64,000 nucleotides of DNA from Punica granatum (Eukaryota > Streptophyta > Magnoliopsida > Myrtales > Lythraceae): assembly GCF_007655135.1 (NCBI RefSeq), contig NC_045132.1, positions 18,056,534-18,120,533 on the forward strand. The letters are read 5' to 3'. Below the pieces are notes generated by a model. The model saw nothing but the letters and a program-made list of their open reading frames with translations, was not told the origin of the DNA and did not search any database. Position 1 is the first letter of the stretch; every line of letters begins with the position of its first letter. Shown piece by piece: positions 9,750 to 22,250 of this stretch. Made by a program: the position numbers and the translations under genes.

Positions 9750-12390
9750 GCTCGGCCGGGGACTTCTCTGCCTCCGCGCACAATGTGTTTGTCGTAAGTT
9801 CTGAATGACTTCCGCCTCTCTATTGTGCAGTGCCCTGGGCTTTAACTGAAAATCGCTTCGAAATGCAGTAGTTTTCTCCGGTGATCGGGCTGTTCTGTCT
9901 GATTTTTTTTAATATACTGATCATGGACCGAACTTTGGTATTTTTTCTTGAGCTGATGAATTAATTCAACTTTGATGGATGGGCGTGTTGCCTCGTCTCT
10001 AGGTGATTGCTCTTGTTAATGAAAGCAGTGGTTAACGAGTAACTTGAGCTGTTGATCGAGTGGAAATTCGATGCCACGTGCTCCCGTTGATTGCGTTTTT
10101 AAACGTATTATCCCAATCCTGATCGTGCTAGGACTGTCCTGTGGCAGCTTAGACCGGTACAAGAATCACTTCGTGCAGGTTAATTTCAACATGTGATGGA
10201 GTTGCTAATGAATTAGGAATGAGGCGGTCCAATACTGCGGCAGTTATCTCCCCTTTGCTGTTACCCACCAGTGCTATCCTAGTTTCCCGGAAATTCCAGA
10301 ATTTATATTGGCGGGTCATTCCTAGTTTCTACATCGTATGGTTATATGCTCAGAAGCGACAGATTCAGAAGGACATAGCATTCTCTTCTACTTCGTGTCT
10401 AAGTTTGTTAGCGCTGTACTTAATTCATTTCCAAGTTTTGTTTACCGTTAGTCATCGTGCTCCGGAAGGCAAAGTTGATCGAACCTAGCTATCTATCTTT
10501 TTCCTCATTGAGGTAAGCCCTTCTGAAAGAACATAACTGTCGGCGCTTGCTGTGATTTACTGTTAGTCCATGTCACGCTAATGGATGCAAGATTTCTGAG
10601 TTTATGATCCCGATTGATGCACGATTAGTCGGTGTAAACGTTAGTACCCGAACATAGTGTTCTGCTCTCGTTCAGGGTTACCAGTGTCAGAGCTCTACTT
10701 GTTGAGATACCATCTTTTTTGCAGTTGTATGCTCGTCCATGCACATGCATAAGATTAAGGCGTTCAGTTGATGCCATGGAAGATGATCTACCCGCAAAGC
10801 CAAACAAGATGGACTGGACTGTTAGTGGTATCGAGCATCGTATATCATAGCATTCCTTGTGGCAACCACTGTCCGTTTATTCATAATATTCGATGATGCT
10901 TCCGGTTTCTCATGTAATGAATCAAACTTCTAACATGTTGAGTATTCTTTAACTGATGAAAGACAGAACGCAGTGGCTTCACTTATAGGGCGAAGGATTG
11001 GCCAATGAAAATGATAAACTCATCAGTGAGACTATTCATGTCGTTCTCCGACTTATTAACTAAGTTCCATTCTTTAGAAAGAAAAAAAAATTGTTTCGCT
11101 TTCTACTATTTAATTAATGGCTAGGGGATGCCTTTTCACAAAGAAAAGCAGGCTTTTATTTTTTATTTTTCAATTCTTCCTTTTTGTTCTTAAATCATTG
11201 CTTTTCTATAAACTATAAAGTATGAAGGCAAAGAGGAAACATGCTTGTATGCAAATTTTTTAGTTATGTTAAATAATATTTTGTTTCACTGTTAATTTAT
11301 TTTAAAAAATTATGTCCACGTTAATTTCAAAAAATAAGATCCAATATAAAATAACTCAGAGAAAGGTACCTTCACAACCATTCTCCAATATTGTTGCCAA
11401 ACAAATCTGAAATGGGAAAAGGTGGTTGGATTAATTTATCTACCAGAGGCGAATCCGCACTAGATACTGGATCATTAAAAAATATAATTTTATTTGTTTA
11501 TTATGATATCTGAAATCAATATTCAACTATAAATTTAATAAAAGAATTGGGCATATACTATTTCAAATTATTTTATAATTTTAATTACTAGATACTGAAA
11601 TTTAAAAAATAAAATTATATGTAAATAATAATTAAAATGAGCAAAAAAAGGAGCAATAATTTTTTAGAAGTAAAAACGGAAATATCCAAAATAATGATAG
11701 AGGAGAGGGAGAGAAAAGTACGGAATATGCGAATGTGTGCGAAGTTTTTGCTTTTTATGAGTAATTTAATACTTTAATCCTAAAAAGTATATTCAATAGT
11801 ATAGATAGAAGAAAATGTGAAAATTTCATTTTTCTACAAAAACTCATGGAACATGTGGAAACTATGTTCAACTTTTTTAAAAATTTATTAAAAAACACAA
11901 TTTCAGATTTGCACAATCGGGAATCGCAAATAAAATACTAAAAGCCGAGTCAAAACATCGTGTATCACGTCGGATGAAGGAGACGTTTCCCTGTGTGACC
12001 CTTCGTTCGATTGCCAATAGTCATGTTATAAGTGGCACAATATTATGTTACTACATCGTCTTACAGAGCTGAAATTGATTACAATCATGGAAGAAGAAAA
12101 TACTAATATAATAAATCTATTAAATTGTTCATAATTTACTAGGTTATTTTACATTTTCATTGAGGTACTTGCACAAAAATATATAATTTTCAAGAAAATA
12201 TATTGGTTGAAACACTTCAAAAAAATATTAAATTCTCAAGAAAATATACAATAATAGTCAATCATAATGTTTAATATAAACAATAATAAAGATAAAAATC
12301 ATTTTTTTAGGGTGATAACAATAATTTTATCGATTATCACAACCATTCTAGCGCGTATGCGTGGGCCCCTTTATCTAGCACATATATACA
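9750..12390. other. 3' flank of the small membrane-protein gene and AT-rich spacer
   Basis: About 9750-10900 has the more even base composition of transcribed non-coding DNA and may hold a long 3' untranslated region, possibly spliced, or an unrecognised RNA gene. No convincing reading frame is present; the longest (89 codons at 10219) resembles nothing known. From 11000 to 12390 the sequence is AT-rich with no gene or element recognised. Confidence 0.35.
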
Positions 12391-12712
12391 GACAAAATTG
12401 ACAATTTGGTCCTTGAAACATACACCTCACGGCAAGTTCGTCCCTGAAAGATTTTCTGTGTAATAATTGGTCCGACCGTTTGAAACATTTGAACCAATTG
12501 GTCCTTCCGTTTGAAAGATTGCAGGTCCCTGACGAAAACGCCTCTAGACGCCGTGAGTCTGTCAAATTGGTCGCCTCTGCTCCTCTTCTCGGTTTCCCGC
12601 TCCAAATTGCCCCAAATCGAGCAAACCCTGCCTTCTTCCAATTCAGTTGTGAACTTCCTCCAGCCGCCGCAAGATTTCTAGTGGTTGTTTTTCAGTGAAA
12701 AGCCCGACTGCC
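12391..12712 (+). repeat. Left terminal inverted repeat of the MULE
   Basis: The repeat pairs with 15828-16213 on the opposite strand. It extends inward through CTAGTGGTTGTTTTTCAGTG, which matches the inverse of CACTTGAAAACAACCACTAG on the right. Confidence 0.85.
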
Positions 12713-13354
12713 GCTGTGTTCTGCTGCCCGAACTTGCGGGTGTTCTGCTGTGTTGTTTTCCAGTGAGAAGCCCGATTGTTGCACATGGGGAGCAGGTCAG
12801 TTCAAATCTTGATTAATGGTTTTTCGTTTGGGCGGTTTTGGTTTGTTTATGGGTTGTTCTGGGACAAATGTAACGTTTTGCAGCCAATGCATAAACATTC
12901 TAACTGAAGGCATAAATAGATATAACAATGAGCTTGCATTCTGTATTGTATCGCATATGAAGTAGCCAATGCTTAAAAATTAAAACTGGGAATCAAGTAC
13001 AGTTGAACACATGAGATGATGGAGAGATAGGAATGTAGAAAGAAATATCCCAACACAAATATCACCTAACCCGGTTTTGAGATACCAGAGAACCCGAGAA
13101 CCAGAGAAGAGCATCCATGAATCGCCTGATATAGTTCAATGCAATGCCGTATCCCTAGTTTCTATGGAACTGGTCATAGCAATGTTCTGATGCCTTGGCT
13201 ATCGAAAGTCTGTTGATTGTCTGTGTGTTCCATTTTTATGGAACTTAATCTGACTCTCATTTGCCTCTCTCTCTCTCTCTATCGATGACTATCTATTTAT
13301 GCTTTTTGTTTGGTATTAGATTTATATTTACTATATTGTTTGGTTTTATGAAGG
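12713..13354. other. MULE interior upstream of the transposase remnant
   Basis: A copy of the sub-terminal repeat, GTTGTTTTCCAGTGAGAAGC, lies at about 12752. The rest holds no recognised frame. A CT microsatellite lies near 13265. Confidence 0.45.
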
Positions 13355-14640
13355 AATGATTATGAGGTTGGTGAGGAGGATAATCTTGAAGGATATGATG
13401 TAGATAGGCATGAGGATAATTTTGAGTATGAAGGTACTAAACATGTAGATTCAGGGGTTTATTGGGATGAAGAATGTATCTTTTATGACGATGTTGAAGG
13501 TCATTTGGGTGAAGAAGAAGAGCATCTTGGTGATTGATTAGATCTGAAAATGGGGAGGAGATAGTTGTTAAATTATCACCAACAACAGCAGATATGGTTA
13601 TATCCAGTGACGAAGAGGAAGGCTATATTTCAGAAGAGTTAGTGGACAAGTGTATCTCTGATGATGACAAGGATGAAAAGGAGTTGAGAAAGTACCTCGA
13701 GTTTGATGAGAATGTCACGTTTGGGGAGGTTCAATTACAGTTACACATGTTATTCCCAAACTTAACTATGTTCAAGAAAGCTGTGACAGATTATAATATA
13801 GCAATAGGAATGGTGTTCAAGTTTGTGAAGAATGACAATGAAATAGTTGGGGCAAAGTGTAGATCGGAAGGGTACAAATGAGAGATATTCTATTCTTGGA
13901 GTAATGAGGTGAAAACTTTCAAAATAAAAAAGTTTGTGGAGCCACATACTTGTGCTAGGGGGTTCAAAAACATGCAAGCTAATAAGAAGTGGTTGGCTGC
14001 TCAATTTGTTGATGAATTAAGATCTTACCCGACAATGTCAGCACATGATACTTTTGAGTGGTTTAAAAGGTATAGAGGTATTCACGTGGATGACTATCAA
14101 ATATACAGAGTAATGAGGTTGGCCAGAAAAATTTTAGAGGGATCTGAGAGGTTGCAATATCAAAAATTGTGGGACTACTATGAGGAGCTTAGGAGACGGA
14201 ATCCTAATTCTACATTTGGTTTGAAAGTACATAGATCTACTCTAGAGCTGCCACCAACATTTGATAGATTATACATTTGCTTTAATACAAATGTTCAGGG
14301 GTTTAAAGAAGGATGCAGGCCCCTCATTGGGCTGGATGGGTGTTTTCTAAAGGGGTATTATGGAAAACAGTTACTGTTTACTGTTGCTCAAGATAGCAAT
14401 CAACATTTCTATGTAATTGTAGTAGCTGTTGTTGAGCAAGAAAGTAGGGATACATGGAGTTGGTTTTTGACAAATTTGTTGGGGTATATTGGACAATACA
14501 GTGACAATGATTGAAAATTTATATCAGATCAAAGAAGGTACCTATCAATTAACTATAATTTTTTAATATTGACTAAAACTAGAATATTATTTGACAATAA
14601 AGATTCTTGCAGGGTTTGACTGATTCCTCAACTGGTGAAG
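13355..14640 (+). pseudogene. Broken mudrA-type (MULE) transposase
   Basis: An acidic stretch (13355 to a stop at about 13532) is followed in another frame by an acidic region, a MuDR-type N-terminal domain (about 13700-13990, including YSW and EPHTC) and the start of the MULE catalytic domain, with LIGLDGCFLKG near 14325 supplying the first catalytic aspartate. An in-frame TGA at 13879-13881 sits in front of EIFYSW, where relatives usually have tryptophan. A second TGA at 14512-14514 precedes a FISDQ motif, which normally comes before the second catalytic aspartate region. Past 14538 there is intron-like sequence, and the family resemblance resumes briefly (GLTDS near 14613) one base out of frame, then fades. 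The remaining catalytic residues and the SWIM finger are absent. The copy cannot encode an active enzyme. Confidence 0.82.
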
Positions 14641-15827
14641 AAGCCGTGGACTTTTGGACATATTGCTTTGTCCCACTCCAATGGCTTCCCTCACCTCCCA
14701 TATCTTTTGTGATTCATCGGGTTGTTATCTCTGCTTGCACTGTCTCTATTCTCTCTGCATGTACTGTCTCTGTTCAATGTTGATTCCAAATGGGCTAAGA
14801 ATCTGAACAGCAGGACCAGGAAATTAAACATACATGTGTTGAGAATACAAGCACCAAGCACTTGCACGGAAACAGACCAAGCAAACACACGCAAACATAA
14901 TTCAGGTACCTAAACAGAGCACCTAAACAAAGCACCAAGCAAATGCACGCAAGCAATTTTACGAACATATCTTGTCAAGCACATGTGCTGAGAATTACAA
15001 GTACATGTGATACCAAGTTCAGCAGCAAACTTCAAAGATAAGTAAATACCAAGTTCAGCAGCAAACTTCAAAGATAAGTAAACAAAGCACAACATTTCCA
15101 TTCAGATGGAAACTCTTCAGACCAAGTTGCAACCAAGTTTCTTACAACAAATAGGAAATACATACTTCAGTAGAGAGAGATAGAGAGAGAGGGATAAGTA
15201 AACAAACTAATAGCCCTTCATGGATGATCATGCAGACTCTCTCAGGTGCTAATCAGACGTCATATATTGAATACAGTTACCTAATCAGACTATCAAAGCA
15301 GCACATGTTAATATCAAGCCACTACTAACCAAAATAATGAATACAGTTACCTATTTGTTGGATACATACAATACAAGGAGCATGCTTCTGCTTCCAAAGG
15401 TTTTGAAGATGGGGAAGTTCCAATGAAGAAACCTGAAAAGAACTAAGCAAATTAGAAGAAGTTTGTATGTCTCCACCCTCAATTTTACGAATAAAAATCT
15501 GGACTACTGAGCACCTGTTTCAAAAAATCACGGGCGACCAACAATCACACTTCTCAGCGACCAACAATCAGGCCTCTCACCAGAAAACACCCCTTCGAGC
15601 CATCGAACGAACAATGAGGAAGCATCACGGGCGACCAACAATTAGGCCACTCACTGGAAAACAACGAAACAGAACACCCTTCAAGCGATCAACAATCAGG
15701 CTTTCCAGAAAACAACAATCAGGATTCTCACTGGAAAATAACGTACCAGAACACCCGCAACGGATGATCAAAACACTATCAAGTTCCAACTCCCGCAGAG
15801 GATGCTCACGGGCAACCAACAATCAGA
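14641..15827. repeat. MULE interior with a sub-terminal repeat array
   Basis: Between 15530 and 15840 about six copies of an ACCAACAATCAGGC...CTCACTGGAAAACAAC-type unit occur at irregular spacing. Inverse copies lie at the left end (12684-12783). A 31-base direct repeat beginning CCAAGTTCAGCAGCAAAC occurs at about 15011 and 15048. A GA microsatellite lies near 15173. No gene is seen; the Gln/Arg-rich frame over the array is a product of the repeats. Confidence 0.6.
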
Positions 15828-16213
15828 CTTTTCACTTGAAAACAACCACTAGCAACCACGATTTCAACTTTGAATTGCGGGCGAGACACTAAATTGCAGA
15901 AATCTAGAGGCGTTTGGGGGAATTTGACGATTGAATCGGAAATAGGCACCTCAATTAGGGTTTGCTCCTCAATTAGGGTTTGCTCGATTTGGGGCAATTT
16001 GGAGTGGGAAACCGAGAAGAGGAGCAGGGGCGACCAATTTGACAGACTCACGGCATCTAGAGGCGTTTCCGTCAGGGACTTGCAATCTTTCGAACGGAAA
16101 GACCCATTGGTTCAAACGTTTCAAACGGTCGGACCAATTAGTACACACAAAATCTTTCAGGGACGAACTTGCCATGAGGTGTATGTTTCAGGGATCAAAT
16201 TGTCAATTTTGTC
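15828..16213 (-). repeat. Right terminal inverted repeat of the MULE
   Basis: This is the inverse of 12391-12712 with a few insertions, including a doubled CTCAATTAGGGTTTGCTC unit at about 15951-15983. Confidence 0.85.
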
Positions 16214-17023
16214 CATATATATAACGTGTAGAACTAGCCCCTTTTTCCCTTTCGGTGCTTGCTTGACAAAATGTTAAATTTCAAATTTGCCCCCTCAAAA
16301 TTTGCATCAGTTCTCAATCATCCTCGAGTTGCCTCAATAATCATCCCTAAGTTTAGGATGATCCGCATTCCATCCCCTTTCAAATACGAATACATAAGTA
16401 GGAGGAGAATGAAACGCTATTTAATGACAAAAAAATATCATTATCGGATTGAATTCTTGCTTGAACTACTATATTAGGACATGACTCATCAATTCCTATG
16501 CCAGATTAGGAAAAATCCTAGTAGGCACAATCTTAACTTAATGCTACTGATTTTCATAGAATAAGGGTGAAATGAACTAAAATTCGCTTTTCTTTCTTTT
16601 TTCCTTCATGAAGATGGTTGTCCGGTCAATATGAATCAGGAAATCTGAACAGGCTAACGACTAATTGCCACAATATACGTCACGGTGAACCTAAACTATA
16701 GAGTGATATATGGAAGCATTTGAAATTGCGGGCAGCATATTGAGCTCAAACTTCGAGGAGCAAAGCGAAATTAACTATAAAATTAAGTCAAAAACTAAAA
16801 AAAGGAAATATCTTTGTTTGTCGTTCATCTCTCTCTCTCTCTCTCAGTCTGAATGAATCTCAAATCTCAATAATTCCTTCGTGTCCGGACACAGAGCATC
16901 ACCCCTTCCTCTTTCTCTCTCTCTCTCTCTCTCCCCCTTTCCCAATTCTCTCTATCCCGACAAGCGCTGATAAGCAATCTCTCAGGACTCGAGCTCTTCT
17001 CTGATCTCCACTTATCTTGGTTT
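16214..17023. other. BZW promoter and 5' leader with CT tracts
   Basis: Two long CT microsatellites (about 16829-16848 and 16913-16933) precede the coding start. Such pyrimidine tracts are common in plant core promoters and leaders of housekeeping genes. No TATA box is evident, which fits a broadly expressed gene. Confidence 0.45.
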
Positions 17024-20000
17024 ATGAGGTGAGCCCTCCCTCCCCCTGCATCCTCCTAACCTTCTGTCTTCGATTTTCCTTTGGGCATAAATGGATCTGT
17101 TCGTTCTGATCAATTCGATTTCGTCTCGCTTAGTGATTCTTGTGTGTTCAGATGGGATTGATTTGATTAAGGGTATGTTGAATTGCCTTTCTTTATTGTT
17201 TGTTATTCACTGAATATCCCACTTCCTTTTTTACCTTTGACATGCCACTTTGGAATATGCCAAGAACCCAACTTTCCCACCTTTGATCCGTTTGATTTGT
17301 CACCGAATTACTCCCCTTTGAATCATAGTTATCTGATTCGCGTGAAATTTTTCTGACTATGTATTGCTTGAAGCTTTCTTGGTGGATTATGTTTGTCTTT
17401 GATGTGTCCCAGTTCAGTAATTCTTGTTTTATATGCTTTTAGTTGATGAGCTTGTTCAATAAAGTTCATGACTTCAGTGAGTTTCCGTGGAGTTTTCAGT
17501 CAAAGTTATGAGATTTTGTCAATGGGAGTGTTTAATGACTTTTTTATTTGTTCGTATGCAGCTCGAAGGAGAAACCCACTCTTGGGTATGTTTTCTTCCT
17601 TTTCCCTCTCATGTTCGATTTATGTTCTGTTATGTTTTTTAAATCTCGAAGCATACTTTCATATATAGATATCCACTCGAGACTCAAGTTGTCTGCTATG
17701 ACTCCCTAATACACTCTTTTGCTGTTATTGCTGTGTTCTTTTGCTGTCGTTTTCAGTACTCTATACGATCAATTGGGAATCAAATATGGAACATCTTATT
17801 TTTCAGAAAATTCGTCTTCCCCGGGATATATGTAGTCTTTTTAACTTTAGGGAATCTGTCTGCAACTCTAATAATTGAAGTTCTAGTTCAGTCCATAGTG
17901 TGTTACTACGTCATTATTTCTTCTTCTGGCAAATTGGCTACTATCTGACCTGTTAAACCCCCGCTAATTTCGGGCCTTTAGAAACCGTATCTGCCTATTT
18001 TAAAGTAAAGGCAGCAGACTGATACTGTCATGAGATACAATATTTTTCTGTAAGGATCTTCTTCTGATTGTTATAGCAGGATTTTTAAGATTGCACTAGC
18101 AGATTTACACAGCCCTGCCACTGTTTTTCCCTTATTGTTTCAATATTTTCGAGATTATTGGCCTTACTATCTAGTGTTTCCTTGTTGTTTTAACCACAGT
18201 GGTGCGCGGATTAAGACCCGCAAACGGAACATCGCAGCTCCTTTGGACCCTGCAGCTTTTGCAGATGCAGTGGTCCAGATTTATTTGGAGAATGCTGGTG
18301 ATCTGGTAATCTACTAATTTCAGCCAAATGATGTGATGTTATTCAATACCCACTTTAAGATTTTAACATTTGCTCCTTCCTTTACTTAATTAAGCAATTG
18401 ATGGTGGCAGGAACTCGTAGCCAAGAGCATTGAATCTTCCGACCTGAATTTCTCAAGATATGGTGACACCTTTTTTGAGGCAGGCCTCTTGAGAGCTCTG
18501 ATAATTCTTTCTTTCCATTGAATTTGTTTTTGGCATGTTCATTGTGTTGATATGACCTGCAAAAGTTGGGCCTTGCAACTATTGACTACACATATATAGT
18601 TTTCAGATGTGTTAATGACCGAGCAGGTTTAGGTTTGTAAGTTGAGATTTCATTGGGTCTTCCAATACCATCAAATAAAAAGCTCCAAGGGTGCCATATT
18701 CTAGAAGCCCAAATATTGAATAATTCCTCCTCTTATCTGTTGTGGGTCTTTGACTATGTAATTACAAATTTAGCAGAAAGCTCATAGGACCCTCCATCAT
18801 TGTCGTGTTAGTTGTAGCATTTTTATTTTTATTTTTGAAAATTTGGATATTTTGGGGTTGGGGAAATTGCAAAAATAACAATTACAAGGTAGAACTGTTT
18901 TAGATTTCATTTCACTAGTTGTTCTATAAGCTACATGTGTCCTTTTTGGTAGAGTACTCACCATTTTCGTCATGGTAGACCTAAAGAAGTTGCCTGTGCA
19001 GGTTGTGTTCACTGGAGGGCGTACCCAAACTGGAACTATCAAACCTGAGGAGGGGGAGCGCCACCCTTACTCTGTTCTAGAGTGTGAGGCCAGTCGAGAA
19101 GTGATTTTGCCATCTGTGATATACATACAGAAGATTCTGCGCCGGAAGCCCTTCCTCATTAAAAATCTCGAAAATGTCATGCAAAGATTCCTTCAGTCCT
19201 TGGAGCTCTTTGAGGAGAATGAGAGGAAGAAGCTCGCCATATTCACAGCCCTGGCCTTCTCCCAGAAGCTGTCTGGGCTCCCGCCCGAGACTGTATTCCA
19301 GCCTCTGCTCAAGGACAATCTCGTGGCCAAGGGGCTAGTGCTCTCTTTCATGACTGATTTCTTCAAGGAATACCTCGTAGATAACAACCTTGATGATTTG
19401 ATATCGATACTGAAGAGGGGCAAGGTGGAAGACAATCTGCTCGACTTCTTTCCACCGACAAAGCGCTCTGCTGAAATTGTTTCTGAGCATTTCAGGTGAG
19501 TACAATTTCATGACATACTTTTTGGTTCTGATTTCTTGTGGAGCTCATCTAAAAGTTCTTTCTTTGTGAAATGGAGGCACAACTTAATAGCTCTTTCGTT
19601 TTGTTTTAACTTTATTCTTCCTCCAAACACCCACAAATTTGGAGGATTAGGAAATTGTATATGCATATATAAAAGAAAATGTTCATTTTTCAAACTCCGT
19701 TGAGTCTTCCCATGTAAATAAAGCATAGAAACGGGTAGAGAATTTAAATTTGCCAATTCTAAGATTGCTATTATGATTCTCAGCAAAGAAGGGCTGACAA
19801 TGCTGGTCGAATACAATGAGAAGAAAATATTTGAGGTGAAGCTGAAGGAAATGAAATCTTCCCTGACAACTCAGATAGCAGAAGAAGTCGATGTCGATGA
19901 AGTCATCGAAACTTTGAAGCAGCAAGTCCGAGATGCCAAATTTCCTGATATTGAGGTCGTGCGCATGTTGTGGGATGTTATCATGGATGCTGTTCAGTGG

Positions 20001-21012
20001 TCAGGGAAGAATCAGCAGCAGAATGCCAATGCTGCTCTGCGTCAGGTACATTCTGTCATATGGCTTCTCATTTTGCAATATTCGAAATGGGCACCTTTTT
20101 CTTTGTTCGAGTTGCTTAAGCTATGTCAAGGTAGTAATGCTTTTCCTGTTTGGTGATTGTGATGTGTTTTTGGATGGGAGTATGAAACTTGTCTTTGCTT
20201 TCATAATAAATGAAAAAAGTAATTTATATTTCAACCAAGAGACATGGTGAGCATTCTCGTTCATACTGAACTTTTGTTCGATTTTTCTGTGGTCCAGGTG
20301 AAAACATGGGCAAAGCTTTTGCATGCTTTCTGTACCAGCGGGAAGCTCGAGCTTGAACTTATTTACAAGGTCCAAATTCAATGCTACGAGGATGCAAAGC
20401 TGATGAAGTTATTCCCAGAAATAATTCGCAACCTCTACGATCAAGATGTGCTTGCTGAGGACACCATTCTCCATTGGTTCCGCAAGGGAACAAACTCCAG
20501 GGGGAGGTGCGCAACTTATCTTTTCCTTATGCAGTTTGTTGATTTAGTACATTGTTTTTTACCCTGCCTTTGTAGCTTCTTGTTTTTTACTTTGTAATGA
20601 GCTCTTGCCCCATTTTCCTACCGAAAAAAAAGTACATTGTTTTTTAAATTGGTTGATTTCGCCTTTTCTGAGGAGATATGGTTGATGTTACTTGGGAAAT
20701 CCGACAAAAAAACTGCAGGAATAGAAAGATTGTGAGGTGGTAATGTTGTTAATTGTCTTAGTTTATTTATATATAACAGTATTAGCAATTTGTGGGACGA
20801 CTAGACGCGTTTAGAAATGATTGAGCATGTTAAAGAAGTATGACTGTGACGTGATAATAGAAATTGGAACCCCTTCTATACACCTTGTAGCATATAGGGA
20901 TCATTTTCCTCCTATTTGACGAATTTTGCTCTGAATTTGCTGCAGGCAAACCTTTGTGAAAGCCTTGGAACCATTTATCAATTGGCTTGAAGAAGCAGAG
21001 GAGGAGGATTAG
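17024..21012 (+). CDS. BZW: BZW/eIF5-mimic protein (W2 domain), 411 aa, eight exons
   Basis: The coding exons are 17024-17028, 17562-17585, 18200-18305, 18411-18479, 19002-19495, 19784-20045, 20298-20506 and 20946-21012. Together they make 1236 bases including the TAG, which gives the family length of about 411 residues. The first coding exon is only ATGAG; it joins to give [11 protein letters not shown], matching plant homologues, and this decides the start. The protein is all-helical: a conserved N-terminal region ([23 protein letters not shown]), a long middle region ([15 protein letters not shown]), and a C-terminal W2/eIF5C domain (about residues 250-411) ending in an acidic EEAEEED tail. 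Animal BZW/5MP proteins compete with eIF5 for eIF2 and eIF3 and tune start-codon choice; a similar cytoplasmic role is inferred here. Intron 4 (18480-19001) has a GC donor, GAG|GCAGGC; the other introns are GT-AG. All exon phases agree. Confidence 0.95.
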
Positions 21013-21727
21013 GCAGTCCCAGGACTTAACAATAACACGGGACAGATACTACTCTCGTTTAGTGGCCTTTCCTCTTTTTTTCACTATATACATCTTGAAC
21101 TTTATCGTTCTATGCTTAGTTTCGGATATTATGCCTGCAATGACAATATGATGATGATGACTACTGAACCATATGTCAGCGATGATTTATGATCAGATTT
21201 CTTTCCCAAATACCACCATTTCTCTTTACTTGATGCGTTCAACTTTTGAATTTTTTGGCTAGAATCAGTATGCCGACCCTCTTCATTCCGACTCAGATGG
21301 TGTGCTTGGACCAGAGTATTTTTGAATAGATGTGGAAAAGTGAACGTATATTTGTGAAAAAGGTCTTTATGTTTTTAGCAATTTAGATTAAAAATTCATT
21401 TTCATGTTTCAATTGTTATTAAAATAAAAATAAAAAGTTTATGGTTTTAAAATGTTACTAAAATGAAATTTTCACATATTTATTTTTCTTGGTTACAATT
21501 TGTTAAATTTATATATTTGAATAGTCTAGAAGGGTTGCTGCCGACCTGCTTGCTTAACTTTCATGGGGCTGAGTAAATAATTCGGTATGGAATTTGATCT
21601 CTTTCTGACCACCTCAATCTTTGGGGAGGCCATATCAAGGTCTACTATCTTCTTAGTCAGTGTCAGTGGCTAATAATAAGATATATGATTGATCTGTGTC
21701 ACAGATAGTTATGATGTAAAGTCTTGA
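21013..21727. other. 3' flank of BZW
   Basis: This holds the 3' untranslated region and spacer. No other feature was recognised. Confidence 0.5.
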
Positions 21728-22250
21728 CTTGTTTGGGATTAGGGTAGAGTAGAGTTAAGTTAAGCTCAATTCACCTCTAACTTTATATATATTTAATTGG
21801 ATTTTAACGATTGTGTTGTTAAATTATGGGAAAAATTATGAAAAAGTAATGAATAATTAAGAAAAAGTAATAATTGTACTGTTAAATTGTGAAAAAAAAT
21901 GAATAGTTGAGAGAATTTAGTATTAAAAATTAAATTTAATAATTAAAAAAAATTAAAAAAATAGAAAAATAATAATTATGTTGTTGAATTGAAGATAAGT
22001 GTAGTTAATTGAAATAGAATGGAGTAGAATTAAAAAAATAATTCTAAAACCAAACATGACATTATAATTTAGGATATGAATGTAGTGCTCCAAAATTTAA
22101 CTTTTATTCAATTTTCAGAAAAAAAAAATTTAATAATAAATTCTCTTAATTATTTATTACTTTTTCACACTTTTTTCTCATAATTTAACATCACAATCAT
22201 TACAAACCAATTAAAATTAAAATTCAACTCTAAAGCAAACACACTATAAT
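21728..22250. mobile_element. AT-rich MITE cluster with a large fold-back
   Basis: The left end, GTTTGGGATTAGGGTAGAGT (21731), is mirrored by CTCTAAAGCAAACAC (22229-22243). Arms of about 130 bases (about 21731-21880 and 22105-22244) fold back on each other, sharing TAATTGG, GATTGTG.TGTTAAATTATG and AAAAAGTAAT.AATAATTAAG. A second terminus, CTAAAACCAAACATGAC, lies near 22047-22063, suggesting one complete MITE plus part of another in inverse orientation. The interior is shared with the element at about 34158-34475. Confidence 0.6.

Larger units (their letters stand above)
12391..16213. mobile_element. Mutator-like element (MULE) with long terminal inverted repeats
   Basis: The left terminal repeat, about 12391-12712, starts GACAAAATTGACAATTTGG. 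The right one, about 15828-16213, is its inverse and ends CAAATTGTCAATTTTGTC. The arms match with indels over some 320-390 bases, sharing CCAAATTGCCCCAAATCGAG-type and AAACGCCTCTAGA-type stretches on opposite strands. The right arm has a short internal duplication of a CTCAATTAGGGTTTG unit. The flanks are CATATATA-type on both sides, so a 9-bp target duplication is likely but cannot be fixed exactly in this simple sequence. The interior carries a broken mudrA-type transposase (13355-14640) and sub-terminal repeats. The element ends about 800 bases upstream of the BZW gene. Confidence 0.85.

Noticed and set aside
15467..15892. 141-codon frame as a protein
   Set aside because: It runs through the sub-terminal repeat array of the MULE; its Gln/Arg-rich product reflects the repeats.
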